Origin: a virus
Reading direction: 5' to 3' (one strand)
IMG/VR virus record: IMGVR_UViG_3300020056_000025
Coordinates: 1-64,000 of that record
DNA: 64,000 bases
The notes under the pieces are model-generated. The model worked only from the letters and a program-made list of their open reading frames with translations. It was not told the origin of the DNA and made no database searches. Shown here one piece after another: positions 52,401 through 59,459 of this stretch (positions are counted from its first letter, which is position 1; every line of letters starts with the position of its first letter). The position numbers were made by a program, and so were the translations under genes.

Positions 52401-52704
52401 TAAGCAGATTCGTGGGGCTTACGAATTTGGTGTAAAAAATACAGAAAGAATCAATTTATACTCTGAAGGTAAACCATTTTCTTCGTCTGGCGCGCTCAAC
52501 CTTACCAGCAAAGCTCCAGACGTGGGAATTGTGTATAATAATGTAGGACTTTACAGCATATCCAATTTAGATAGTTCTGGAATTTTGCAATTATATGCTA
52601 GTGGAATTAATATGAATAATATACATGAAGATATAAATTTTGTATGTAGTGGTATTGTTTTTATGGACCCTCAGTCTATAGCCCTTTATGGATATTCAAT
52701 ATAA
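40471..52704 (+). CDS. Giant multidomain tail protein (4077 aa) with FG-GAP propeller-like and LamG-like modules
   Basis: One uninterrupted 4077-residue frame (about 450 kDa) between the tape measure and tail-tip genes. Seen in order: a basic N terminus; beta-rich N-terminal third; a laminin-G/concanavalin-like domain (about 875-1120, LLGYFDFNKTVGSYVIDS at its start); an LYxSG-type repeat region (about 1395-1630); FG-GAP-like motifs near residues 1808, 1923, 2232, 2373, 3620, 3747 and 3855; a MIDAS-like DDSAS near 2091; two related alpha/beta domains (2495-2573 and 2967-3048); and a second LYxSG region at the C terminus (3991-4077). Position implies a tail-tip or side-fibre protein; size and domain mix suggest adhesion. 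The stop overlaps the next ATG by one base. Confidence 0.85.
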   Translation: MSSRCSNNDSLKVRIKSETKLRNHIIKKVKLKAKPTVTSKFKSFASLQIIGYARGGGSSGSFSSNNFGSSNFGAESLSSGPILPKIMRGVFDISFDYVKEFIPKPPRSLPSQLIDITSVEIKKGGWDAIPDSVYEPASSNNHTYTYINSPQFNHRPIARFKTSFNFKSSLGIPLINLNSKFKSSSNFSSKFFEKIKGHVAKLNTFDFSNPYLQRLYPELDEPVTSDVTFVDKIQNSSGIYSSINEGVFTGSVMQNQGTGYLMSDDSNTYITPSSISTDNVSSYRCVVTTPNITPTESLLFIRATTPLFTNETDRPPSYDIYNILFLDPSGNKIAKYKDVTVGGESDYYKSSISNIDKDWFTIVTEPSEFYAGTGVSRIDYPILGEPSGYTLSFDVKSNCKFEPFDDGFNEGFEEGCDISRLGLDLSSHYFPANSVNNHLGISSTPLSTRTQGYRLNPNNSIRFSALEIVNAGLSSGIIHDTVLNLHITPQPTGQRLERILSPTKVLTTSYTNNIYPTGIVNTWVSSADADGLRFDNTSDEHAGVLVDRLVNRFVDGWITLEDINPIASSGKLQLVYKHSKPKSIKQPTGGAFLFGQKYGGSDFGTAKIEIVPADDSFYVIEEIKLRISAKKASGTDDYPIDVVGYSDDGVLAITSQVGGFLQNEQIGSGAVPLHSGFLPTDDLGISTNSISDKYAYFQEKIIKHAAGDHYMVSTSPVVNSTSFETYDIPLKIYNDSVELGRSKDYSMSSYFEQLYLDIYPIPSGASIQRADLIIKYKPAGALPLSTAGYLSREFYSREGRLYPDAKRGTDVITNSNSEPLSLIENIPHGYTHIEDTLKTNYSRRWRGNTGNVDSSAFDPVSFDFSFERSVLDQPFLLGYFDFNKTVGSYVIDSNNYGSTSGVFNSDLQSSLIRNIGLRFNSDSLFNANVRNYKTIDWCGSGHELEGKILDAYDNALRVSGVNGYLDFGNTPTSSGFSVYTRFSPDSSISGVGYNGWNDGVIFGKWDSGQNLEYALGYENEYLCVYARSEDSSVVKVVDSIPYTSYQYPLSTLVTYNQNHDNKLRLYAYNEISSGIPVLRGESSSFIMHSGNSSLSFGYSSGSGVGINAFIHEIGISHVNASGSTNLVEGVGNRSIQEESVADFFASQAIDFWRGSDNLWNYVDEKTDDWKLGSFKYCSFSPDFNVMSLRIGKDFIYHNFYNHGQTYDNLTDLSLPDSTKASGLAYHTQIENDMLRVQLSGREDRFHAVAPRISKNFPRSYLFAEDSLLVNTIMQHSCDQDIVWPDGRRGVKIIVSLYTPSRESEYTPTKNYGLVSRDVHYVTPEDCWLKLRSKFTLENYNDTSSEPWSYFDKTISKKEFTENYFSRDVDEMFVQYDLAYPSGTYEESKIIIHSLDISLDNILLNKDNENERLNVYTSGEPYRDSSLNLSWAEGSVRGVIAAQGFGSSNYGVVLGDSITLNDLSLGFYTSGNIYSNIYTSGINLYASGYTYDSDILNCYSVGSETHSGLLNISSLGGYANENNLNKPFCLYSDAFYANADHLSESLNVYNLGVNTKGEFASNINETMHSFILGGLGATSFPISISETFNISIATPQFASINFQDSINLYTVVRKVEDTIFDSVNMYTHHEARIVKEENELESFLWNGKNFGFEIYVDDNQYASIPANDEIRGVNTMCYGDCDSLAGIPCTETDIVTHDTLWYSPECVDGGVIRPYRVYSNPDVNAFGTNQPYDKQYYGIRKFTSLIPNAPYTIKITGQSGGGEVLEVPREVSEWNYGKSETPSGVLSPEVNYSGLQILESLSNRDSNNNFGKSVKVVGDLLAVGVPHADSTVGVDDLLNSDTASRTVNSHGKIYVYRRNPAPSGHDWSNQDDQAQWSVEQEIVLPTGWRRDYFTNTVASFTDDTGEFLPFTGSVRSWFNSGEGRELGYSLDATKVGDKEIIVAGGPGCEWTRTFAPIAATPVSIGLIVFNNELQSNAKPWQNILEELKNRDLLYRYFSDPPVEFDIKIMILEPHLGSNISFQPSDEFATPKPDFVSKHVTTRHWERSTTSQEWIDADAVILQEMKNIFHETFPITPGALHSGIPPLLGIFIDDSASLGTDVVGYYTNGFKGAVNKFIDYYNSYSYNNGLSDQYGNPSEGYTQVTVRQREADWVDQSIECLKDITDINKIIENNKTNLIANNLGTFNVNAQEFNNPPPSGGAVYIFEKENQDSLFELKQEIRSPATYTDNASDRFGHDVAISKNGNIIVIGSPYSENAVQIFEKNNSHEKELQTKIHQRIPAFLNAEYNKEVQNQTFGESFNLYEDYLEQKDIVNDFALTESLFNRMSESLKLSFYKSYDISPYKKIKDLTYSDIHKDMGGVWSEFYSKYIPTSRIGYSVDTNDDGTLVAIGCPTDSLGERDNTITWFRHDGGQTQDWQWQNYVNAGCVRVLESRKYYPHTNKVVEFYKYGNLHEDLATEEHKYLYHDNIKQMFESKHLDYSRTSFSEDVDIPEDAGMAFIITPSIDASSDEVVQNIKNWLAKGDRHLVLVGDDPRYEKNGAFQKSTAIINELLEKLDINMRIYPARNEREALLTDTNIELNVQQSFKPAKSSSILGYAGSKLKSYGVGDIRHYNKDKLDLYNCTLPFGTKLTSNGELTENYNDPFVILEKIDAVSDGSEPPRKKIYREMHDKCHLPIKHEGDLRAEYQDQCAFINLGGSPVWLNYKRNLPFAYGDHITADWGCVGPGDVILSKEENLRDSHAPVPMLAAYENVNLKFDVPEIPASQFLQRYISSYKDGYQHKFGRVPYSGVSFSWTANESNYTSIENNINQITSESLFFDPPQTASSDGFIDSIMQAKATTPLREVEQDINAGYFNVVNEEPYLPHEVDNSHVVLMATTFTERKDILLSSQNDANLVFYKNLLTYRNSINSQGFYCKVAQLGSFTNRSSYTDGYFKSDIAFQMYGLGVDMRDLNVDIDDISLEHLEYNVVWIANTDQMPSDEDISKLKDFLSLGNKKVVITYGQEPNKPEESLELTPYMIRAANVARNICEKLGVTMRPNFLVGKNRYAFKEDYNSNAVGKYSELYIVSEYAQEGIPRLEGDYAKFTTNAPPFTRYGLGTTLDHNIIPIQKNNSSILLRLEETVSDIQTVSLGKPKLNTGITKVTFDVPDHSEELSHDLGRQAEDDLYLFRMYFDVISLTEQENQNIKVYIENAQSSINSDQEGQALPISNAKGTLVQIQDGDDLGNIYNSNISAGANITLQKSSSLKTYTLDFQAASGTQINLYFTGYKYWPERDLVPNPEQVRTTRLVAVSGVRVPVETTVSPTYPVYDVRVVETPATPGYSYYQDVDRQISTNSSKYCAENNSEICSAEPPIGYGSEGSDLDIADGPVVVAQQFYDQAGFYSGHNRSRVTVISDASLIQGPNILTQEGNTVTDLASFLASLYPTTNEFFQDEYYGVQQSTFYPNAYKLISPERSSPSRLVNAFPQNSGLNARFGSYPSSGFPVSSYADDEGKKNINIPLGQDQAAIPFDLMIGLLAADDPGTFRQLPEPPRLPPSYWFSVFPYTYLGYTQQEYEQKWYTDEFLQYQAYWSSTSKIQDVYQGQTYVDAGLSERIPPIMRATGFDHLDLDVFNSGYPGDLFGYKVCIHNDKIYAGSPFTPYSSETILSWDEILDSGYMHGVEIGYNGGAGAVYQIEKVGNVGSGVGSIQGSSKETSGLPWQTVKKIRPQEIGVGFSNLTANEASGIFGNHLYTDEFLQNNAFVSDMFGYNITLDADLMAISAPGHNFEVLFQENSGQFVNKEFNEQFNITTRNQYDLAIQSNRNNYPNSGETIINNGAVFTYENKINDWGSKSKDWTPIQKLTPEQVTFSSGNAYFGQAISMFRSNRSDADYILAIGSKNYTTDTMQKAGSVYTNDAMLRKLRPAFSHPDTYLAGKVFGNYKDKSEYIEFNFKNGNIPDDKHSFEGRVFANEQGEIFIEASGQDMVDRGYVNHRPFIKQIRGAYEFGVKNTERINLYSEGKPFSSSGALNLTSKAPDVGIVYNNVGLYSISNLDSSGILQLYASGINMNNIHEDINFVCSGIVFMDPQSIALYGYSI

Positions 52705-54455
52705 TGGCTACAAAAAATAATATATTAAGACTTTATGTGAATAATGAATACAAAGAAGGGTTACTTGAACCTGCTCCATTCATAGGTATTTCTAGTACTT
52801 CTCAGAGAAATGAAGCTGCTTATCTACATACGGAATATACGATCAACCTAGAGGGGTATGCACTACCATCGGGGGCCTGCGCGATAGAGGAAAAAACGGA
52901 CGGATGTGGCAATCATGTTACACTTAGCAGAGCTGATCAGACTTTTGATAGAGTTGCTGAGCTTCAGGCGGTGTTTTACAACCATGTAAATGGAGCCTTG
53001 AGACTTGATATTTGCGATCCGGGAGGGAGAATTAAATCAAGTTTTAGCAATTTAATCGTAGAGAGTACTGACTTTGAACCCGGAACTTGGCATAATTATG
53101 CTAAATATAAGATTGTCATGAAGTCTTACTCGGGATACAAATGTGATGATGCCGACAATCCACATTTAAGCTCTTACCTGAAACGCGTTTCAGGTAAAAA
53201 GAACCTCGAAACCGCAAGCCCCGGTGATTCTGGTGTTCTTACAGATTATCAAGAATCTTTTTCCATAGAGCCAGTGTTTGGAGAGTTTGGATACGGTACG
53301 AATAATCAAGAAAATGCTGAAGCTAGCGGCCCACAGATTGGTTCGGTTTACTATAAGGGTAGTTATAGTACCACCATAAGCGCTAAGAGCATTAGCAAGG
53401 CTAATTACAAAAAGTTGCCACCAACAGATACTGACAAGCTGGGCTGGCAAATTGCTAGGGGTCTTTTCGAGATGTATAGGGGTGATGTAAACCACCCTCC
53501 AGCAGCTATGGAGTATTATCTTAACGATGGAATTTTTGAATACGGGCTATCGACTAAAGAGCGAAGCAGTGAGAAGCTGAAAACATACAACATAGTGCGT
53601 TCACAATCTATGGATGCTCATACTGGAAGTTATACGGTTACTGATAATTTTATTATAGCGCCTCACGACGCACAAACAGTAGAAACTTTTAGTTGTTCAT
53701 ACGAGTCTGATGGCGAAAGTCCTAATATTAGTGTTACTGTTCAAGGCAATATCAAAGGTCTTTCACTATTAGACGTGACCAATCAAGTAAGATTGTATAC
53801 AGATTTTCTCGACGGTACCCCCATTGAAGAAGATTCTGCGAAACCTTCTGGTATGATTGACAGGGCTATGGGTGCATTTCACGCTCTTTCAAACAACAAA
53901 ACATATGGACAAAATTGTGTATTTTTTCAACGCGCACAAGCTAATTCTGGCTATTTTTTAAATAGCGCTCCCCGCTCAATATCTTATACAACTAACGATG
54001 TGGCAGGAGAGGTAAACTATTCTCTTGTTTTCGACAATAAACCTGATAAATTTTTTACCGGAGTAATTGTAGAAAACATCAATGTGGAAGACACTCTTCC
54101 CGGAGATTCTTATACAACGATACCAATTCTCGGAAGACCCACTGGGCCAATACTACAATATCTATATGGAAGAACAGAATACAAAAGAACTCTGTCTATA
54201 GAATTAGTTTTTGACAACTCTGTGGTAAGTACAGCGCTTACATTTCCAAATTCGAACAGGACGAATATGCTTGCGAGTAAACCAAGCATAAGAAAAGGCT
54301 TTAAAGAACAATTAGCTTCTTGTATTTCAAGTTATAGTCCAGCCAATGAAGATGGTATTCAAAATTGGTTTCAAGATCCTGCTGTAGAAACGTGGAATCA
54401 ATCTGACTGTCGTTACACATGTACTATAACTTGGATTTACGAATTAAATAAGTAG
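52704..54455 (+). CDS. Tail-tip structural protein (583 aa), unassigned
   Basis: A 583-residue beta-rich protein coupled to the giant gene by TAATG. The N-terminal domain (about 30-115) and C-terminal part (CRYTCTITWIYELNK) resemble phage distal-tail or baseplate components in general character, but no diagnostic motif is visible. It contains several Cys. Together with the next three genes it forms the presumed tail-tip set. A distal tail (Dit-like) role is possible. Confidence 0.5.
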   Translation: MATKNNILRLYVNNEYKEGLLEPAPFIGISSTSQRNEAAYLHTEYTINLEGYALPSGACAIEEKTDGCGNHVTLSRADQTFDRVAELQAVFYNHVNGALRLDICDPGGRIKSSFSNLIVESTDFEPGTWHNYAKYKIVMKSYSGYKCDDADNPHLSSYLKRVSGKKNLETASPGDSGVLTDYQESFSIEPVFGEFGYGTNNQENAEASGPQIGSVYYKGSYSTTISAKSISKANYKKLPPTDTDKLGWQIARGLFEMYRGDVNHPPAAMEYYLNDGIFEYGLSTKERSSEKLKTYNIVRSQSMDAHTGSYTVTDNFIIAPHDAQTVETFSCSYESDGESPNISVTVQGNIKGLSLLDVTNQVRLYTDFLDGTPIEEDSAKPSGMIDRAMGAFHALSNNKTYGQNCVFFQRAQANSGYFLNSAPRSISYTTNDVAGEVNYSLVFDNKPDKFFTGVIVENINVEDTLPGDSYTTIPILGRPTGPILQYLYGRTEYKRTLSIELVFDNSVVSTALTFPNSNRTNMLASKPSIRKGFKEQLASCISSYSPANEDGIQNWFQDPAVETWNQSDCRYTCTITWIYELNK

Positions 54456-54463
54456 AAAATTTT

Positions 54464-55153
54464 ATGTTACATCCAGATAGCAGCTATTATACATACAGTT
54501 ATATTAAAAACCATAATTTGTATAATTTTCGGTACGACCCTTTTTTAGATTTAAGCGTTTATGATAACAAAGCTCTTGCTGACAAGCAGAAGCAGCTGAG
54601 GTCCAATAATCATTTTGGTAGATTAAAATTCGTAGGTTGGCCTACTTGGTGGTTGACACCTAAAGGAACGGGAAAGGCTGGTGGTATTAATTGGCAGATT
54701 GCTGAACAAGAGGCAAGCGATGGTACGAACGTTTATTGGACTAATGGTGGCTATTCTGCTACTGTTAAACACCCCTTAACGGCTGAATGGAATGAGAAAG
54801 GAAAGTATCATGATTACCCAAATGCTATAACTCCAGTTGAAGACTATAAAGTTTCAAGCAGTCACGATAATAAAAATCCATTATCAAACGCTAGAGATTT
54901 TGGGACATATGGATTTGGGGGTTTAATTTTTTCTGATTTTCGTCACTATTCTGATCCTATTCCGTTAAATTTTGCAGGAACACCCTACACAGTTACCGAT
55001 GACGAACCAATTCAAAGAATATCTTTTGGTGGGAAATATAAATCTCTTCAAAAAATATCGATATGGAGTCCTTATTCAGAAGCTACTTGGGTTGACTTCA
55101 CTAACGGCACAGAATACAAAACTTCACTTGAAAAATCATCTGTTTGGGGGTAA
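54464..55153 (+). CDS. Tail-tip associated protein (229 aa)
   Basis: Not recognised. A Tyr/Trp/Gly-rich, mostly beta protein (VGWPTWWLTPKGTGKAGG near residue 58, then NVYWTNGGYSATVKHPL). It is 8 bases after the preceding stop and 6 before the next start, so it is co-translated with the tail-tip genes. No signal peptide. Possibly a small baseplate or tail-tip plug. Confidence 0.5.
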   Translation: MLHPDSSYYTYSYIKNHNLYNFRYDPFLDLSVYDNKALADKQKQLRSNNHFGRLKFVGWPTWWLTPKGTGKAGGINWQIAEQEASDGTNVYWTNGGYSATVKHPLTAEWNEKGKYHDYPNAITPVEDYKVSSSHDNKNPLSNARDFGTYGFGGLIFSDFRHYSDPIPLNFAGTPYTVTDDEPIQRISFGGKYKSLQKISIWSPYSEATWVDFTNGTEYKTSLEKSSVWG

Positions 55154-55159
55154 TTTGAA

Positions 55160-58100
55160 ATGGGATTTAATTCAATAGCGGATATAGGGGTTGGCACAAA
55201 CGTAGGAGGTGCTGAACAACAATCTTTTTTGGGCGCTACCATACAGGGTTTTTCGGTTAGCGCTGGTTTTGGTGACTCTCCCTCGCAATTAACTGTAAAT
55301 CTTGTTACAGATGGAAGTTTTAAGTCTGATGAGAATGGACTAAACGCAGGAGTTGATGTCTATCACAATGGTAAAGGAGATAGATTTAGACCACCTCCCG
55401 TGGGAACTCCTGTTTTTTTTAGTTTTGGTAAAATAAGAGCCAAGGTATCGGAAGCTTTTGTAAGAACCATTGATGACTATTATGGAACTGATCGTGCTTC
55501 TAGTTACAGTGGAGGTCCAACCGAATGGAAAACTGCACCAAAAGAAGATGTTGGAAAATACAAATCAGGAAACAAAGGGTATTATCACTTTGCTTTTGGT
55601 GGAATTTTACAGTCTTATCATCAATCAGCGACTAGCACAGATGGCTTGCGATACACCGTTAATGTTGTTGATCCTAGAGAAATTTTATCAAATTATATGC
55701 TTATACTTAATAATTATACAGGAACTACTTTTGGAAATTCTAACATGATGAATATTTATGGCTATCTAGAGCATAACGCTTCAAACATAAATATTCGAAA
55801 GATAAATGACCCCGAATCAGGACATTTAAGAAATAGTAAAAGTATATTAGATGAAGACGGGGTGGGCATGGACGTTTTTTTAAAAAATGAAGCCCCACAC
55901 AGCGTCGAGAATTTTGAAATATACAACAAACGCCTTAGTGATTTTGCTGGAGGGTGGCCCATGACTGGAACGGGAATGTCTAGAAGAAATTCATCTGGCA
56001 TACCTTATTATAGAGTTGTTCAAGCGTTTAACTTTTTAAATTCAGCGAACTACTCAGGGTCTTTAGTTGATGAGTATAGTAAGTATGGAGGTTCAGTTTA
56101 TTTCAGGGGATTAAAATACGCTTTGGACTTATCAGCATTACCAACACTGCCAAAAACTTATATGATAGATTATGATAATCTAAGCCTTTTAGATTTATGT
56201 CAAGAGATTTGTGATGCAGCAAATTATGAATTATTTTTTACCTTACTACCAATAGTTGATGGTACGGCCACCGAAAACTATTCCAAAATAAACGTTGGCG
56301 TTATTAAAGCTATTGTAGTAAATAAAAACATTCAATCAGAACCCGGAAAGATTAAAAGCTACCTAGACGACTTACAACTGCAAGATCAATCAGATGGTAC
56401 AAAACTTGAAACAACGAATGTGGAAATTGGATATGAATTAACAAATGAGCCTACGGATAAGTTTGTTACTGGAGGTAAAGAAAATACCGTTTACTATTTT
56501 CCAACAGAACACACTGGAGAAGTACACGGAATGCATAACTATAGATGCAAGTCACATTCTATTATTCCGTACTATGGACTTCTTGGCCCTAATACACCGA
56601 CCATACCAAGGGGTTATGGGTCTTATTCTCAAATCATTTTAGATGCAGGCAGTTTGAACGCTTATGGTGTTGGAAGGTATTATGTAACAACTGAAATAGA
56701 GCTGAGGGCAGCTTCTGTTTCGTTTGAAAAATGGTCTGAATTTTTGCTAATGTATAACTCAGTTTTTATGGAGTCTATTGAAAATAGTGACATATCAGAT
56801 TTGTTTTATGCTTACAACACGCCCGCTGGCGGCAATCAAAGGGATATTAATCTAAGCTCCAATTACAATGTAACTGTACCTAGATGTGTCTGGCCTCCTC
56901 ACACTAAGGAGGATGGCTTTACGGATGAAGATGAGCCAATAAACCCTTGTAGCCCTCCATATGGCTGGCCTTTATACTGGCATAGAGCTTTAAACATAGG
57001 CTTACCACAAGCAGGCGCTGTCGGCGTCTCAGCTATGGCTGCTCAGGTTATGGAGCAGGGAGAAAATATCATAAACGAAGAGATTAAAAATGGTGATACT
57101 TCTTCGACAGGAACTGGAGAGCCAGATACTAGTAAAGGTGTAGACTCTGAGTATGTAAAATCGCGCACAGCTCTAGATAGGGCAATTATTAATAATGCCA
57201 ATGCTGCTTTAGCCACGTCTTTAGCTAAAAAACTTGGTAAAAAAGGTTTATCCAATGCTAAACTTATTTATAACTTCTTAAAGAAAATTGCAGATGAGTG
57301 TCTTGGTAAAAAATATTTAGTTCAAATACCACAAAGAGCTAATAGATATTGGTCTAACAATTCTTTGACCGCAAATGCTGGCAACAAATATAATGGTCGA
57401 GGACCGTTTGGGTTTCCTCCAGTTAAGGGTGGTTACATAGGGGGTTATACTTCTCCGGGTGTGTCGAGGTCTGGAAAGATTTTTGAATATCTTGAAGATT
57501 TGTATACAACACCAACAGATAACACAGAAGGAGCTATGGCGGTTAACATTAATCAAGCAACAGGGCAAGATTTTTATAACTATCTCCCTTCTCCTGCTGG
57601 CGGTTTCTATGGCTATTACGGAGCACCAACTTTAACACAAAGACGTTCTTTTGTGCTGGAACCTTATGATAAATTATTTATATCAGGTTCAGATAATAGA
57701 ACTAAATGTTATGTTAGATTTTCTAATGCTGAATACATATCGCTGTCTAATTTCCCAAAGGGTAGTTTTTCTTATCAATACCTAGATAGTGTCCATCATG
57801 GTTATGTCCCAGACCTTACTGATGGTATAAGCGTTGGCGCAGATGAAGATGTTGATTTTACGGACGAGGTTGAACTTAATGGTAAAAAGTTTATCCCCCA
57901 GTCTGCGGTGGCTTTCGTGAAGGCTGAATTAGATGATCAGTTTTATAAAGGTCCACCCCAGAGGACGAGGAGTACAATGTTAACAGGAAACTCATACGGT
58001 TATAATAATGTATCATTACCAACAAGAAAAATTTTTGACCCAGAGACTTGTGAAGAAAAGGAGACTGTAACTGTAATTTCTAGAAAATATTATCCAAAAG

Positions 58101-59434
58101 CCATAAGCAATGGGAATCAGAGTATTTTTACAATAAATTTAGATAGTTTATGGGATGGTGGTCAAGGAACTTTTGAGAATGGAGTGTTTGCTTTAATTAC
58201 ACTTCCAGAACGATGTGTACCTAAAAAAAATTCATCTTTTAGAGATGGCATGAACATGCAAGTGAATGCTGCAAATATTCACCACTACTTACAAAAAGAC
58301 GTTGTGCGAGGAATGCCGGGACTACTTAATCAAACTGCTGGCGCTCCTGAATTGACTGCTATTTCTCAAATTCATGATCTTGATGACGATCCCGATGGTG
58401 AATATGGTTTAACATTTAGAAAGTCACACCAACAAGCTGTAAGGAAAGCCTATCAAGGCTTAACTTTTGATCTTACTAATAGAATTGGTATTATATCACC
58501 TTCTCCGATTATTCCTGACTTGGTTGCAATACCATTAGAATCTCAAGAAAGAAATTACGGACCTTGGACTTCCATATACGAAGCGTATGGTCAAATAGGA
58601 GGTAAAATAGATTATTTACACGACGAAAATTTAACACCTTGGACATACGGTGGTTATACTTTAATGGATAGGGCTGGAAAGTTAAAAGCAGAGTTTGGAA
58701 CAAGCGCAAAACTCATGTCTGAAAAGGGTTCTTTTTCATATCCTACTTGGCCTTCTGGGCTAACCCTTGGAGGCTCCCTTGTTTTTGGAGGCCCATTAAT
58801 GAGTGATATTAACGTTAGCGTTGATGCAAATGGTATTTCAACATCCGTAGTAATGCAAACTTATACTCAAAGTTTTGGTAAAATGCAAAAACAAAGGGCA
58901 GATCAATTATCAAAATTAAATAGGGCAAACCAAAGAGTGAGAGATATTAACAATCATTTGGTGCGAAGAAATATGGCTAAGGGCCAAACGAATGCTAGTT
59001 TTTCATCTGCTGTTAACGGATTAAAGAGTTTAATTACATCTCAAGATTTTTCTGATAGAAATTATGGCGATATTGAAAAACGAGGATCTGATGGAGGAAC
59101 AATATTAAACCTGAGCAGTAACTCTTACCCTACAAAACATGAAGACGATATGGCGGGTATTGCTTTACAAGCTGATCAAAGAAAAGGTGGTAGTCTACAA
59201 TCTTCTGAAGCTCAAAACCATATGCATGGAATTATTTCAGAAAATCCCGTTCAGGCAGCTTTTAATTATTCGAATACAGCTACTGAGAACGTTACCGATT
59301 TATTTACTCCGGTGTCCAATGGGCATCACCAAAGTATGACCTCGGCTCCACCTCAAAAACCAATGAATGCTGCCAACTATAACGATGAGTGGGGTGACTT
59401 AGATGTTTCAAACTATGAGCCTCCTAAAAATTAA
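55160..59434 (+). CDS. Putative tail hub (tail-tip) protein (1424 aa)
   Basis: The N-terminal 480 residues look like a tail hub of the gp27/Tal type: an opening beta domain (IQGFSVSAGFGDSPSQLTVN), a segment FGGILQSYHQSATSTDGLRY and the hallmark-like DYDNLSLLDLCQEICDAANY. This last is a helical motif in hub proteins where the tail-tip ring engages. The rest is unrecognised, with Tyr/Gly/Pro-rich loops, a basic helix near 1240-1290 and an acidic C terminus. GGGGGTAA lies upstream. Hub function is inferred from motif and position after the tape measure and giant genes. Confidence 0.6.
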   Translation: MGFNSIADIGVGTNVGGAEQQSFLGATIQGFSVSAGFGDSPSQLTVNLVTDGSFKSDENGLNAGVDVYHNGKGDRFRPPPVGTPVFFSFGKIRAKVSEAFVRTIDDYYGTDRASSYSGGPTEWKTAPKEDVGKYKSGNKGYYHFAFGGILQSYHQSATSTDGLRYTVNVVDPREILSNYMLILNNYTGTTFGNSNMMNIYGYLEHNASNINIRKINDPESGHLRNSKSILDEDGVGMDVFLKNEAPHSVENFEIYNKRLSDFAGGWPMTGTGMSRRNSSGIPYYRVVQAFNFLNSANYSGSLVDEYSKYGGSVYFRGLKYALDLSALPTLPKTYMIDYDNLSLLDLCQEICDAANYELFFTLLPIVDGTATENYSKINVGVIKAIVVNKNIQSEPGKIKSYLDDLQLQDQSDGTKLETTNVEIGYELTNEPTDKFVTGGKENTVYYFPTEHTGEVHGMHNYRCKSHSIIPYYGLLGPNTPTIPRGYGSYSQIILDAGSLNAYGVGRYYVTTEIELRAASVSFEKWSEFLLMYNSVFMESIENSDISDLFYAYNTPAGGNQRDINLSSNYNVTVPRCVWPPHTKEDGFTDEDEPINPCSPPYGWPLYWHRALNIGLPQAGAVGVSAMAAQVMEQGENIINEEIKNGDTSSTGTGEPDTSKGVDSEYVKSRTALDRAIINNANAALATSLAKKLGKKGLSNAKLIYNFLKKIADECLGKKYLVQIPQRANRYWSNNSLTANAGNKYNGRGPFGFPPVKGGYIGGYTSPGVSRSGKIFEYLEDLYTTPTDNTEGAMAVNINQATGQDFYNYLPSPAGGFYGYYGAPTLTQRRSFVLEPYDKLFISGSDNRTKCYVRFSNAEYISLSNFPKGSFSYQYLDSVHHGYVPDLTDGISVGADEDVDFTDEVELNGKKFIPQSAVAFVKAELDDQFYKGPPQRTRSTMLTGNSYGYNNVSLPTRKIFDPETCEEKETVTVISRKYYPKAISNGNQSIFTINLDSLWDGGQGTFENGVFALITLPERCVPKKNSSFRDGMNMQVNAANIHHYLQKDVVRGMPGLLNQTAGAPELTAISQIHDLDDDPDGEYGLTFRKSHQQAVRKAYQGLTFDLTNRIGIISPSPIIPDLVAIPLESQERNYGPWTSIYEAYGQIGGKIDYLHDENLTPWTYGGYTLMDRAGKLKAEFGTSAKLMSEKGSFSYPTWPSGLTLGGSLVFGGPLMSDINVSVDANGISTSVVMQTYTQSFGKMQKQRADQLSKLNRANQRVRDINNHLVRRNMAKGQTNASFSSAVNGLKSLITSQDFSDRNYGDIEKRGSDGGTILNLSSNSYPTKHEDDMAGIALQADQRKGGSLQSSEAQNHMHGIISENPVQAAFNYSNTATENVTDLFTPVSNGHHQSMTSAPPQKPMNAANYNDEWGDLDVSNYEPPKN

Positions 59435-59459
59435 ATAATATTTTATAAGGAATAAAAAT

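Noticed and set aside
52531-52539. GTGTATAAT inside the giant gene as a further late promoter
   Set aside because: It lies in coding sequence 173 bases before the next gene, farther than the other boxes. About two chance copies per strand are expected, so I treat it as background, though a promoter for the tail-tip genes is not excluded.
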